Of a DNA stretch of 24,133 bases, positions 7,371 through 14,181 are shown piece by piece. Location: the NCBI GenBank assembly GCA_018060905.1, contig JAGOVD010000002.1, forward strand, positions 1 to 24,133, in the 5' to 3' direction. This DNA is from Minisyncoccota bacterium. Lineage in GTDB: Bacteria; Patescibacteriota; Minisyncoccia; Phycocordibacterales; UBA9973. A program made the position numbers and the translations under genes. Within the stretch, counting starts at the first letter, position 1. The number at the start of each line of letters is the position of its first letter. The notes under the pieces were generated by a model. That model was given only the letters and a program-made list of their open reading frames with translations. It had not been told where the DNA came from and searched no databases.

Positions 7371-7394
7371 GAGAGCAACCCTCTCAGGGCCCTG
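7371..7394 (-). terminator. Weak hairpin cluster downstream of the CAP-domain gene
   Basis: GAGAG/CTCTC (7371-7375 with 7381-7385) and the adjacent palindrome CAGGGCCCTG (7385-7394) lie 29 nt beyond the CAP gene stop. On the minus strand the hairpin is followed by an AT-rich stretch but no real T run, so termination is uncertain. Confidence 0.3.
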
Positions 7395-7422
7395 CCCCCT
7401 ACCTGAAAACCGTCTACTGAGC

Positions 7423-8340
7423 TTATTTCTGAAACCGCACCAAACACGTATTGAATGCTGCAACCTGCGCGTTGTACTGTTTGATTTTTTCTTGCGAAAT
7501 CACAAGCGCTGTATTGTATTCGGCAACCATCCCGTTGAACGCCGCGACGCGTGTTTTGTATTCTTCGCCCCGTGGTCGATCTGGACCTTCGAGTATCTCC
7601 TTCTCTACCGCAATCATAGCCTGCTGTTTCTTGAGGTCTGCATTAAGCTTTGTGATAGATGCCTTGAGGGTCGTACTGATCTCCGGACACGCATCTCGAG
7701 TAGTACCAAAATGTTGCACCGCAAACCAAATATCACGCCCTTCATAGACCCCCTTGGCAGCGTACACGCCGATCTGTTGATAATCTGGATTCAAGATATT
7801 TTCACGATGACCAGAGCTTTCCATCCAGGCCGCAACAACATCATCGCCGTTGATGAAATTGCCCAGTGCGAGATTTTCACCCATGACTACATAGTCATAG
7901 CCGACTTTGACACCGAGATCAGAAACTATCTCACCTGTCGGCGAAACGTGTTCAAAGTATTGGCGTGCAATCATGTCATCTGTTTTTATTTTTGCAGACT
8001 GAACCAACCGGGTGTTGAGTATGAGCGGTGGCAACCCAGCTGCAAGACGTTCTCGATTCGTGGCATCTACGATGTTGTTTGTTGAAAGCGCTGCAGTACT
8101 CACCGTACTTGCCGGTTCCCCTCCGATAGCGGGTACTGCTTTAATGTTTCGCAAAGAAGGCACGCCTGTTGGTGCAAGTGGCTCTGTCTTTGTTTGAGGA
8201 AGTGACGCTACAGTAGGTGTTTCGGCTAAAATACCGAGCACTTGATCGGTGGCCCTCTGTGCAACGTCGGGCTTTGCAATAGCTACCACAAGTAGCCCGA
8301 GCACGATAACCATAACGATGTTGCTGATGAATTTATACAT
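7423..8340 (-). CDS. CAP/SCP-domain secreted protein with C-terminal coiled coil
   Basis: A 305-residue protein with an N-terminal membrane anchor (MYKFISNIVMVIVLGLLVV), a Pro/Thr-rich spacer and a CAP (cysteine-rich secretory/PR-1 like) domain at about 88-222. The classic cavity residues are present: His131 in FEHVSP, Glu155 in GENLALG, His178 in SGHRENIL and His210 in FAVQHFG. These suggest a metal-coordinating pocket. After ACPE a helical, coiled-coil-like region (about 222-300) follows. Bacterial CAP proteins of this kind are exported and poorly understood. The start at 8340 places the signal at the extreme N-terminus. An alternative ATG at 8370 overlaps the stop of the upstream gene (ATGCTAA) and would allow coupled translation. 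It is second in an operon with the 8364-8723 gene. Confidence 0.88.
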   Translation of the reverse strand: MYKFISNIVMVIVLGLLVVAIAKPDVAQRATDQVLGILAETPTVASLPQTKTEPLAPTGVPSLRNIKAVPAIGGEPASTVSTAALSTNNIVDATNRERLAAGLPPLILNTRLVQSAKIKTDDMIARQYFEHVSPTGEIVSDLGVKVGYDYVVMGENLALGNFINGDDVVAAWMESSGHRENILNPDYQQIGVYAAKGVYEGRDIWFAVQHFGTTRDACPEISTTLKASITKLNADLKKQQAMIAVEKEILEGPDRPRGEEYKTRVAAFNGMVAEYNTALVISQEKIKQYNAQVAAFNTCLVRFQK

Positions 8341-8363
8341 ACGAAAAGTGGCGCACCAGTAGA

Positions 8364-8723
8364 TTAGCATGCAGCTGGCGTATACCCTTGCAGAGTAGCA
8401 TCTTCTACTGTTTGAAACCAGACAATATTTTCAGGCTTAATGCGCTGTAGGCCGGCGCACCCCGGAGTATAGTATTTGGTACCATTTTTAGACCCAGCAA
8501 ATGCACCTTGAGGTGCAGTAGTGCTCGTAGTAGTCGTTGCGCTACTTATCCGCTCAGTTGGGATTTTGAGGGTGGCAAGGACTTGATCGCTACAAGAGAG
8601 AATCACCTGGTCCCCTCCCCTTCGCCTTCCTTCCAATATTCCAACATAAAAAGTCAATCCGACAATAGCTATCATACATACACCAAAAAAGAATCGGTAA
8701 TATTTTGTGAGATATTCTCCCAT
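8364..8723 (-). CDS. Membrane-anchored small Cys-containing domain protein (Ada-metal-binding-like)
   Basis: A 119-residue protein with one N-terminal transmembrane helix (about 10-30), a Thr/Ser-rich linker (about 58-75) and a small C-terminal domain. That domain carries SKNGTKYYTPGCAG (78-91), a central ENIVWF and a final LQGYTPAAC. This is the pattern of the small domain found in Ada-type metal-binding and extracytoplasmic nuclease-associated proteins, in which an NGxKYHxPxC stretch and a terminal Cys occur. Cys89 and Cys119 would be the paired cysteines. It is first in an operon with the CAP-domain gene. A TATACT box (8736-8731) ends 7 nt before the ATG. The fold assignment rests on remembered motif patterns. 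Confidence 0.7.
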   Translation of the reverse strand: MGEYLTKYYRFFFGVCMIAIVGLTFYVGILEGRRRGGDQVILSCSDQVLATLKIPTERISSATTTTSTTAPQGAFAGSKNGTKYYTPGCAGLQRIKPENIVWFQTVEDATLQGYTPAAC

Positions 8724-8730
8724 ATACCCT

Positions 8731-8736
8731 AGTATA
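8731..8736 (-). promoter_or_regulatory. -10 box TATACT for the CAP operon
   Basis: TATACT followed by AGGGTAT, then the ATG at 8723 (7-nt gap). The arrangement is nearly identical to that before the gene at 134 (TATACTAGGGT then ATG). Confidence 0.55.
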
Positions 8737-8765
8737 TCCTATGTTTTTGGTCTACCCCACCCTCG

Positions 8766-8794
8766 TTGACAGATTCCCCCATCCCGGGTAAGAT
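8766..8794 (+). promoter_or_regulatory. Promoter TTGACA-N17-TAAGAT for bL27
   Basis: A consensus -35 (8766-8771) and -10 TAAGAT (8789-8794) at the ideal 17-nt spacing. The -10 ends 8 nt before the ATG, so the leader is 0-3 nt. It is among the best -35/-10 matches in the window, as expected for a ribosomal protein gene. Confidence 0.75.
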
Positions 8795-8802
8795 GTACGT
8801 CT

Positions 8803-9081
8803 ATGGCACATAAGAAAGCCCAAGGAGCGGCTAAAAACCTTACGGATTCAAATCCACAATATCTCGGTACAAAACTCTACGATGGTCAGTTTGCGACAGC
8901 GGGTGCTATCATCGTACGTCAGCGCGGTACTAAAATCATGGCTGGAGTATCAGTCGGTATCGGCAAAGACCACACACTCTACGCACTCAAAGATGGTACT
9001 GTGAAATTTACTCAGAAGCGCAAGCAAAACTTTGACGGAACAAAAACAGTTCGCAAGCAAGCAAACATTATTGAAAAATAG
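8803..9081 (+). CDS. rpmA: Ribosomal protein bL27
   Basis: A 92-residue protein of the large ribosomal subunit. Its N-terminal tail reaches the peptidyl-transferase centre. The N-terminus MAHKKAQGAAKN and the core block QRGTKIMAG..VGIGKDHTLYAL are diagnostic. It starts directly with the mature-type tail, so there is no cleavable extension of the Firmicutes kind. It is normally paired with bL21, but here it is a single-gene unit with its own strong promoter (8766-8794) and a bidirectional terminator right after the TAG stop. Its usual partner rplU is not in the window. Confidence 0.97.
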   Translation: MAHKKAQGAAKNLTDSNPQYLGTKLYDGQFATAGAIIVRQRGTKIMAGVSVGIGKDHTLYALKDGTVKFTQKRKQNFDGTKTVRKQANIIEK

Positions 9082-9085
9082 GAAT

Positions 9086-9117
9086 AAAAAAACTTCTCAG
9101 TACTGAGAAGTTTTTTT
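9086..9117. terminator. Bidirectional terminator between bL27 and bL9
   Basis: A perfect palindrome with stem CTTCTCAG/CTGAGAAG and a TA centre is flanked by an A run on the left and a T run on the right. It therefore works for bL27 (plus) and for the operon ending in bL9 (minus), whose stop codon overlaps its edge. Confidence 0.88.
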
Positions 9118-9562
9118 ATTCCTTCACGAGCTCAATCGTAAAATCAGCACTAAATCCATCGTCATGCACACGTACGGTGTGCAGTCCGAGTGTTTTGATC
9201 GGACCGTCTGCGAGCTCAAGGGTCTCGGGGCTAATACTGATACGGTGCGTCGTACTGAGAAATTCTGCAATATCATTTGCATGGATTTTTGAGAACAAAC
9301 TCCCCTGTTCATTTGCTTTCACCGTCATACTCACGCTCACTCCGCGCAATGATTCGATGGCCGCGTCGAGCAAACGGTGTCGCACTTCCTTTTCAGCGAC
9401 AGTATTTTGCTTTCGTCGCACAACCGCCGCAAGGCTTGCTGGTGTTGCTGCGATTGCAAGCTTGTTCGGGAACAAGGAGTGTTGTGCATACCCAGCCGCC
9501 ACTTCAATCACATCATCTTTTTTACCAACCTTTGGAACTGATTTTAGGAGAATAACTTTCAT
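9116..9562 (-). CDS. rplI: Ribosomal protein bL9
   Basis: A 148-residue large-subunit protein, normal length for the family. The N-terminal domain shows MKVILLKSVPKVGKKDDVIEV and AAGYAQHSLFPNKLAI. A long connecting helix (about 40-74) and the C-terminal domain (GSLFSKIHANDIAEFL) follow. The start at 9562 is fixed by the family N-terminus; in-frame upstream codons belong to the overlapped protease region. It is last in the minus-strand operon and starts 4 nt after the S41 protease stop. bL9 is reported absent from some CPR groups (Microgenomates among them, from memory), so its presence points to a Parcubacteria-type lineage. Confidence 0.97.
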   Translation of the reverse strand: MKVILLKSVPKVGKKDDVIEVAAGYAQHSLFPNKLAIAATPASLAAVVRRKQNTVAEKEVRHRLLDAAIESLRGVSVSMTVKANEQGSLFSKIHANDIAEFLSTTHRISISPETLELADGPIKTLGLHTVRVHDDGFSADFTIELVKE

Positions 9563-9566
9563 GACA

Positions 9567-10811
9567 TTACTTTGTAAATAGTTTAACAGCAGCTTCGAGT
9601 TGTAGATCCTCACCCTCTTTTGCGTCTTTTGATTCCGGATACGGGATCGAAACACTAGGCGTGAGCCCACTCTCTGATATAGAAACCCCTTTGGGTGTAT
9701 ACCACTTTGCAATGGTGATTTTGAGCGAGGTGTCATTGGTAAGTTTGATCACTTCTTGTACCGAACCCTTGCCATACGTCTGCACACCAGCGAGGATACC
9801 GATACCCTGCTCTGAAAGCGCTCCTGCCAAAATCTCTGAAGCCGAGGCAGATCCTTGATCAACGAGAACGATGAGCTTGGATTTCTCAGGAAATACTGTG
9901 GGCCCACTACTCGTATGCACGCGGATATCTGCAGGATCTTTGCCGATTTCTTTGACGATTACCTTACCCTCCGGGATGAACCATCCTCCAATCATCACGG
10001 CCGCATCGAGATACCCCCCAGGATTTCCTCGGAGATCCAGGAGTAGATTAGGGTACCCTGAATCAAGGTATTCTTGAAGTGCTTGACGAAAAAGCTCAGG
10101 AGACTGTGCTGAAAAATTATAGAGATGGATGACAAATACTTTTTGATCAGGATAAGTAGTTGTATCAATCGTGGGGAGCGCGATTTGTTCGCGAACAACA
10201 GGAAACACTTTTGGTGCAGTAAAACCTTCGCGAACAATAGAAATGTTAACGGTAGTCCCCGCCTTGCCTCTAATCAACGCAATCGCTTTATCAATAGAAA
10301 GGTTGTTGGTGCTCGTGTCATCTATTTTGACAATCTTGTCACCACTTTCAATACCCGCACGATCGGCAGGAGTGTCCTTGAGTGGGGCAATGACGGTCAA
10401 GATATCATCCTTTTCTCCGATTTCGATACCGATGCCGTCGAAGGTGCCCGCAATCTCTCCTTCAAATATAGAGTTCTCTGCTGGAGGGAAAAAGGTGGTG
10501 TAGGGATCATTGAACGATCCGAGCATACCTTTAATCGCACCATACATTCGATCTTCATCGCTCGTAGCATCAGCTCCGGCAAATTTATCGTTGACGATCG
10601 CCCACGCTTTCCAGAATGGACTAAAGTCTGTAGTCTGATTCACCGTCGGTTCCTTGTGAATAACAGATACTATCTTTTCCGTTGCTGGTCTGTTTTGATA
10701 TCCGATATACACACCCCCGAGAAAAACACCGGCAACAAAAACAATACCGATGAACATCTTGGCGCCCATAGTGATATGCTGTGCCTGTTGATTTTTTTCT
10801 ATATTATCCAT
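9567..10811 (-). CDS. S41 family C-terminal processing protease
   Basis: A 414-residue membrane-anchored serine protease of the CtpA/CtpB type, acting outside the membrane to trim proteins or cell-wall enzymes. An N-terminal helix (about 18-38) is followed by a helical domain (60-110), a PDZ domain (about 115-200, with ADRAGIESGDKIVKID) and the S41 catalytic domain. Ser323 in GSASASEI and Lys348 in TYGKGSVQ form the Ser/Lys dyad, with the family's 25-residue spacing. DLRGNPGGYLD (259-269) is also typical. The ATG at 10811 overlaps the stop of the upstream small gene (ATGGATAA) and gives a compact cytoplasmic tail. An ATG further upstream (10859) would extend into that gene. It is third in the rsmI operon. 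Confidence 0.95.
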   Translation of the reverse strand: MDNIEKNQQAQHITMGAKMFIGIVFVAGVFLGGVYIGYQNRPATEKIVSVIHKEPTVNQTTDFSPFWKAWAIVNDKFAGADATSDEDRMYGAIKGMLGSFNDPYTTFFPPAENSIFEGEIAGTFDGIGIEIGEKDDILTVIAPLKDTPADRAGIESGDKIVKIDDTSTNNLSIDKAIALIRGKAGTTVNISIVREGFTAPKVFPVVREQIALPTIDTTTYPDQKVFVIHLYNFSAQSPELFRQALQEYLDSGYPNLLLDLRGNPGGYLDAAVMIGGWFIPEGKVIVKEIGKDPADIRVHTSSGPTVFPEKSKLIVLVDQGSASASEILAGALSEQGIGILAGVQTYGKGSVQEVIKLTNDTSLKITIAKWYTPKGVSISESGLTPSVSIPYPESKDAKEGEDLQLEAAVKLFTK

Positions 10812-11022
10812 GAATAACTGTGGTTTCGTTTTGAGTAGGTGCACCTTGACGTGCATCAAATTTCATTTTCTTGTATATATACCTCAAGCGAACTACCGTG
10901 TACATAGTAGTACCTCCGAGACCTATCATGAGGACTGTTTTCCAGGTATCAGGAATACCAAAAAATGGTACGAAGACCAGCACTATCCCAATCCAAAATA
11001 GTAGTCGTAGTTTACCGAGCAT
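10804..11022 (-). CDS. Small membrane protein between rsmI and the S41 protease
   Basis: A 72-residue protein that I do not recognise. Two hydrophobic helices (about 6-22 and 27-46) are followed by a basic RLRYIYKKMKFDAR segment and a polar tail. It starts 4 nt after the rsmI stop and overlaps the protease start by 8 nt, so it is tightly embedded in the operon. It may help to anchor or regulate the protease, but that is only position-based. Confidence 0.65.
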   Translation of the reverse strand: MLGKLRLLFWIGIVLVFVPFFGIPDTWKTVLMIGLGGTTMYTVVRLRYIYKKMKFDARQGAPTQNETTVIHG

Positions 11023-11026
11023 CTTC

Positions 11027-11734
11027 TCAGTATATCAAAGATTCAGGATGATGATAGCGTGGCGCAATGACGATGACGAACTCCCCGCGCACCTTGTCGG
11101 GGTGTGCGCTGTAGTAATCCAAATGTGTTTGTGCGGTCCCAACAGGATATTCCTCAAATGCTTTGGTCATTTCCCTGCCGATCATGGTCGGTCGATCTCC
11201 AATATATTGTATAAGCGACTCGAGCGTTTTGAGGATACGATGTGGAGACTCATACATAATGACTGTATGTTCGGTATCTCGTATCTTTTCAAACAATGTC
11301 TGTCTCCCCTTTTTATGCGGAAGAAAGCCAATGAATTCAAAATGGTTGCCTGGGAATCCCGACACTGAGAGTGCCGCAACGACTGCTGCAGGTCCAGGTA
11401 TAGGTACGATGCCAGCCTCAGGGTACAGAGCGCGAAATTCATGTATGAAAAGTGACCCCGGATCTGAAATAGCTGGTGTACCCGCGTCAGTAACGAGCAC
11501 GATGTATTCGTGCTCTCTACAGCGCTCTAGAGCCTTGGTAAGAGCCGTATCCGAGCTTTGAGCATGAGATGATACAAACTCCTTTTTACCCTCAATATCA
11601 AGTAATTTGAGGAGTTGCCCAGTCGTGCGAGTATCTTCTGCGACGACCAATGTCGCCTCTGTGAGCACCTCTCTCGCCCGCTCAGAGACGTCTTTGAGAT
11701 TACCTATGGGAGTTGCAACAACACTGAGATTCAT
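11027..11734 (-). CDS. rsmI: 16S rRNA 2'-O-methyltransferase RsmI
   Basis: A 235-residue SAM-dependent enzyme that methylates the 2'-OH of C1402 (E. coli numbering) in the decoding centre. Family motifs are complete: ATPIGNL (7-13), AEDTR (32-36), DAGTPAISDPG (83-93) and PGPAA (113-117). GFLPHKKGRQ and YESPHR follow. It is shorter than E. coli RsmI (about 286) and lacks the C-terminal extension. It is first gene of a minus-strand operon leading to the small membrane protein, the S41 protease and bL9. A promoter TTTACA-N17-TAAACT (11769-11741) ends 6 nt before the ATG, so the operon mRNA should be leaderless. Confidence 0.96.
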   Translation of the reverse strand: MNLSVVATPIGNLKDVSERAREVLTEATLVVAEDTRTTGQLLKLLDIEGKKEFVSSHAQSSDTALTKALERCREHEYIVLVTDAGTPAISDPGSLFIHEFRALYPEAGIVPIPGPAAVVAALSVSGFPGNHFEFIGFLPHKKGRQTLFEKIRDTEHTVIMYESPHRILKTLESLIQYIGDRPTMIGREMTKAFEEYPVGTAQTHLDYYSAHPDKVRGEFVIVIAPRYHHPESLIY

Positions 11735-11740
11735 GAGATG

Positions 11741-11769
11741 AGTTTACCTCATTATTGACATATTGTAAA
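11741..11769 (-). promoter_or_regulatory. Promoter TTTACA-N17-TAAACT for the rsmI operon
   Basis: -35 at 11769-11764 and -10 at 11746-11741 with a 17-nt spacer; the -10 ends 6 nt before the ATG at 11734. It overlaps the oppositely oriented promoter at 11755-11782. Confidence 0.6.
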
Positions 11770-11782
11770 ATCATGCTAAATT
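11755..11782 (+). promoter_or_regulatory. Promoter TTGACA-N16-TAAATT for the 11801 gene
   Basis: -35 TTGACA (11755-11760) and -10 TAAATT (11777-11782), the latter with a TGC extension. Predicted leader about 12 nt. It physically overlaps the rsmI promoter on the other strand, so the two are likely mutually exclusive. Confidence 0.6.
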
Positions 11783-11800
11783 AAAGAAAAATATATTTTA

Positions 11801-12121
11801 ATGAAAAAAATAATAACAACTAATCGAATTTCTGTAGTAGACGAGATTGGTAAATGGATGTCCGAACCTCATCCACTAAACGTAAAAGCATGCTTTGAGT
11901 TAAACGGATACACAGATAAAGAAAGTGATGAATTATTAGTATTTTCTGAACCGATTCTCTATTTAATGCAAGAGTCATTAAACAATGAGCCCGTCCCTGA
12001 ATTAAGGAAGAATAAAGCAAAATATATACTACTTGCAGAAAAACTTTCCGCAGAAGGTAGTACAGAAAAGGTTAAGGGGTTTGCTCTCAACATCCTTGCC
12101 CAACTTGAAAAAATACTATAA
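11801..12121 (+). CDS. Hypothetical helical protein, 106 residues
   Basis: A small soluble, apparently all-helical protein that I do not recognise. It contains no Cys except one in KACFEL and has no membrane helix. The C-terminal half (NKAKYILLAEKLSAEGSTEKVKG) resembles a helical-repeat surface. It has a good promoter 19-46 nt upstream and its own terminator, so it is a single-gene unit. Its base composition is AT-rich compared with rsmI next door. Confidence 0.65.
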   Translation: MKKIITTNRISVVDEIGKWMSEPHPLNVKACFELNGYTDKESDELLVFSEPILYLMQESLNNEPVPELRKNKAKYILLAEKLSAEGSTEKVKGFALNILAQLEKIL

Positions 12122-12140
12122 CAAATAGCACCTACTGAGC

Positions 12141-12166
12141 TCCTGGATCTACATCCGGGACTTTTT
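12141..12166 (+). terminator. Intrinsic terminator after the 11801-12121 gene
   Basis: TCCTGGAT (12141-12148) pairs with ATCCGGGA (12153-12160) through one T-G wobble around a 4-nt loop, followed by C and five T. Confidence 0.75.
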
Positions 12167-12455
12167 ATTTCACCGTTTTCAATTTTTCAATATATTCATC
12201 GAGTCGTTTATAAAATTCGATACCTTCTCTGTCTCGATACTTTTCTTGATTGTGCTCTTTTAAATAGAGAAACTTATCAATATACGATTGGGCCTCCTCA
12301 GAGTCTGTTGGAAGTTCTGGAGTGGTACCGGCACTAATCTCATCCCATAATTTAAAAGTATTTTTATACCAATCGATTGCTTTTTCAACTTTCTCCTGAA
12401 GATGAGGGTCTGTCTCTTTCTCAGGAAGATTTTGTTGTGGAAATTCATAACCCAT
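12165..12455 (-). CDS. Hypothetical helical protein directly behind tRNA-Ile
   Basis: A 96-residue, highly charged helical protein (DPHLQEKVEKAIDWYKN, then EHNQEKYRDREGIEFYKRL) with no membrane segment or known motif. The only plausible start is the ATG at 12455 (MGYEF). It lies 1 nt after the encoded CCA of tRNA-Ile, and no other Met occurs later. An upstream in-frame ATG at 12470 would lie inside the tRNA and is rejected. It is presumably co-transcribed with the tRNA and released by tRNA 3' processing. Function unknown. Confidence 0.6.
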   Translation of the reverse strand: MGYEFPQQNLPEKETDPHLQEKVEKAIDWYKNTFKLWDEISAGTTPELPTDSEEAQSYIDKFLYLKEHNQEKYRDREGIEFYKRLDEYIEKLKTVK

Positions 12456-12456
12456 A

Positions 12457-12531
12457 TGGTGCGTGTACATGGAATCGAACCATGGACCTCTGTCTTATCA
12501 GGACAGCGTTCTACCACTGAACTATACACGC
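12457..12531 (-). tRNA. tRNA-Ile, anticodon GAU, with encoded CCA
   Basis: A complete cloverleaf can be drawn: acceptor GCGTGTA/TACACGC (7 bp, perfect), D stem GTTC/GAAC, anticodon stem CTGTC/GACAG with loop CTGATAA (anticodon GAT), T stem CATGG/CCATG with loop TTCGATT. Discriminator A is followed by genomically encoded CCA (12459-12457). The variable loop is short (5 nt), as in class I tRNAs. It is expressed from TTGAAA-N16-TATAGT upstream. It would decode AUC/AUU. Confidence 0.95.
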
Positions 12532-12542
12532 GTGGTGGCAAT

Positions 12543-12570
12543 ACTATACCAAATTCTCAATATTTTTCAA
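12543..12570 (-). promoter_or_regulatory. Promoter TTGAAA-N16-TATAGT for tRNA-Ile
   Basis: -35 at 12570-12565 and -10 at 12548-12543. The predicted start near 12536 is about 5 nt before the mature tRNA 5' end, leaving a very short RNase P leader. Confidence 0.6.
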
Positions 12571-12578
12571 CCTTTCGA

Positions 12579-12869
12579 TTAAAGTTCAATTATTTTACTT
12601 AAAGCTTTTTCTCGTAATGCTAGTGTTGCATTTGGTCTACCAAAAACTTTAATTGAATCTTTCATTTTTAATAACTCAGATTTGAGATAACTTTTTGCGC
12701 TTTCTTTCTCTTCCAAAGAAGTAAATTCTTTACTCTTAAAATCAGCTATTTTACTATCTATTTGATTCAATAGCTCCATAGATTTTTTATCATTCCTTGC
12801 AGGATTCTTAACAACGAAAAAACCCACTGAGAATGCGATCAATAAAATTATAGTGAAAGAAATTGACAT
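12579..12869 (-). CDS. Membrane-anchored helical protein of unknown function
   Basis: A 96-residue protein with one N-terminal hydrophobic helix (about 4-20) and then a long, charged, probably coiled-coil segment (KSMELLNQIDSKIADFKSK, LEEKESAKSYLKSELLKMK). It starts 21 nt after prfA's TGA stop, with a TATAAT box (12890-12885) 15 nt before its ATG, so it may be expressed both by read-through from prfA and on its own. It is notably AT-rich compared with prfA. I do not recognise a family. Confidence 0.6.
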   Translation of the reverse strand: MSISFTIILLIAFSVGFFVVKNPARNDKKSMELLNQIDSKIADFKSKEFTSLEEKESAKSYLKSELLKMKDSIKVFGRPNATLALREKALSKIIEL

Positions 12870-12890
12870 ATTTATATAGAAATAATTATA

Positions 12891-13826
12891 TCACTCATCC
12901 TCTGCCTCTCCCACTTCCCCCACCTGCATCGCATCGATGATCTTGTCGATTTTGCCGAGCATGATCCCTTCGATGTTGGAGAAGTTCTGTCGGATACGGT
13001 GGTCGGTCACACGGTCCTGTGGGAAGTTGTACGTGCGTATCTTCTCACTTCGATCTGCGGTGCCGATCTGACTCTTGCGATCACCTGAGTATTTAGCAGC
13101 TTCTTCTTCCTCTTTGAGTTGCTGGAGTTTCGCGGTGAGAATCATGAGCGCCTTTTCCCTGTTAGCGAGCTGGCTGCGCTCAGAGGTGGAGCGGACATCG
13201 ATACCTGTAGGTTTGTGAATGAGGCGCACCGCAGTCTCAACTTTGTTGACGTTCTGCCCCCCTGCCCCACCCGAGCGTGAGTATTCCATATCGAGATCGG
13301 TTGGATTTATCTCAAATTTGACCTTTTTGCGAATCGGAAGGATTGCAACCGACGCAGTCGAGGTGTGGATGCGCCCGTTTTTCTCTGTCACCGGCACACG
13401 CTGGACACGATGGACGCCCGTCTCAAACCGAAGCAGTCGATACACATCCTTGCCTCTGATTTCAAGCGTGTACTCATCGAGATGTTTTACCGCCCACTTG
13501 CGTGTCTCAGCGAAGCGCTCGTACATCTCCACAAGTTGTAGTGCAAAGAGAGCTGCTTCGTCGCCACCCGCCCCCGCACGTGCTTCAAGAATGATTTCAT
13601 TTGGGAACTCTTCCTCTTCTTTTTCACTTAGCTCGATTGCTGCGATCTGTTCTTCGATAGCCTTTTGTTGTGTTTCAAGTGCCACAACCTCATCGCGCGC
13701 CATGTCCGCCATACTAGGATCTGACTCAATCATCACATGGACATCTCTAAGTTCATGTGAAAGTCGCTCGTATTCGCTCGCGAGGTATTGTGTCTTGGGA
13801 TTCTTTTTTAATGTTTCTATATCCAT
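12891..13826 (-). CDS. prfA: Peptide chain release factor 1 (RF1)
   Basis: A 311-residue class I release factor recognising UAA and UAG. GGQ at 189-191, within SGGAGGQNVNKVETAVRL, triggers peptidyl-tRNA hydrolysis. The codon-reading motif is PVT (145-147), the PxT type of RF1 rather than SPF of RF2. RIHTS follows at 152-156. The protein is about 50 residues shorter than E. coli RF1 (360), the shortening lying in N-terminal domain 1. The gene itself ends in TGA, and other genes here use TGA, so an RF2 must be encoded elsewhere. A terminator separates it from bL31 upstream, and TATTGT 4 nt before the ATG is a possible own promoter. Confidence 0.96.
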   Translation of the reverse strand: MDIETLKKNPKTQYLASEYERLSHELRDVHVMIESDPSMADMARDEVVALETQQKAIEEQIAAIELSEKEEEEFPNEIILEARAGAGGDEAALFALQLVEMYERFAETRKWAVKHLDEYTLEIRGKDVYRLLRFETGVHRVQRVPVTEKNGRIHTSTASVAILPIRKKVKFEINPTDLDMEYSRSGGAGGQNVNKVETAVRLIHKPTGIDVRSTSERSQLANREKALMILTAKLQQLKEEEEAAKYSGDRKSQIGTADRSEKIRTYNFPQDRVTDHRIRQNFSNIEGIMLGKIDKIIDAMQVGEVGEAEDE

Positions 13827-13837
13827 GATTACAATAG

Positions 13838-13861
13838 AAAAATCGCCCCGAAAGAGCGATT
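13838..13861 (-). terminator. Terminator between bL31 and prfA
   Basis: On the minus strand AATCGC (13861-13856) pairs with GCGATT (13846-13841) around a 9-nt loop, followed by a T run to 13838. It lies only 10 nt after the bL31 stop and 12 nt before the prfA start. Confidence 0.7.
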
Positions 13862-13871
13862 GATCGTGTAG

Positions 13872-14126
13872 TTATTTTTTTGCAGCTGACGCGCGACGCT
13901 TGTTGAAACGATCGACTCGTCCGGCGGTGTCGATGACCTTCTCTGTACCAGTATAAAACGGATGTGAAGCACTGGAGATTTCAACACGGTAGAGATCATA
14001 CTCTTTGCCCTTGTAGGTACCCTTTTCGCTGGTTTTCACGGTAGAACCGATTAAAAACTGTGCGTCAGAAGAGTTGTCAACAAAGATGACTTCTCGAAAA
14101 TTCTTTGGGTGGGTGTCCTTTTTCAT
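13872..14126 (-). CDS. rpmE2: Ribosomal protein bL31, zinc-free type
   Basis: An 84-residue bL31. The N-terminus MKKDTHPKNFREVIFVD, the block TVKTSEKGTYKGKEYDLYRVEISSASHPFYTG (split here only for description) and VDRFNKRR near the end are typical of the B type. The CxxC zinc pair of the A type is absent; there is no Cys at all. It has its own TATACT box 8 nt upstream and a terminator right after the stop, so it is a single-gene unit. Zinc-free bL31 is often linked to zinc limitation in other bacteria, but here it may be the only copy. Confidence 0.95.
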   Translation of the reverse strand: MKKDTHPKNFREVIFVDNSSDAQFLIGSTVKTSEKGTYKGKEYDLYRVEISSASHPFYTGTEKVIDTAGRVDRFNKRRASAAKK

Positions 14127-14134
14127 AGGAGGTC

Positions 14135-14140
14135 AGTATA
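14135..14140 (-). promoter_or_regulatory. -10 box TATACT for bL31
   Basis: TGC-extended TATACT ends 8 nt before the ATG at 14126. The gap reads GACCTCCT, the complement of a Shine-Dalgarno sequence, so it is not a ribosome binding site. Confidence 0.6.
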
Positions 14141-14181
14141 GCACAGTCTATATATTTCTCAAGGGTTCCATATCGCCCTAT

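Noticed and set aside
10125..10817. 230-residue plus-strand ORF opposite the S41 protease
   Set aside because: It is a shadow: the minus strand encodes a complete protease with its catalytic dyad, and the plus-strand product shows no domain pattern.
12456..12470. Upstream start at 12470 for the gene behind tRNA-Ile
   Set aside because: This ATG lies inside the tRNA sequence; the ATG at 12455 is outside it.
12260..12541. 93-residue minus-strand ORF covering tRNA-Ile
   Set aside because: It overlaps the tRNA fully and the gene at 12165-12455 in another frame; it contains the tRNA read as protein.
12891..12893. UGA recoded to glycine or tryptophan, as in some CPR phyla
   Set aside because: TGA ends prfA and the ligase gene at sensible positions, and no conserved domain here is interrupted by TGA.
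14127..14134. CCTCCT before bL31 as a ribosome binding site
   Set aside because: It is the complement of a Shine-Dalgarno sequence on the coding strand and cannot pair with 16S rRNA that way.
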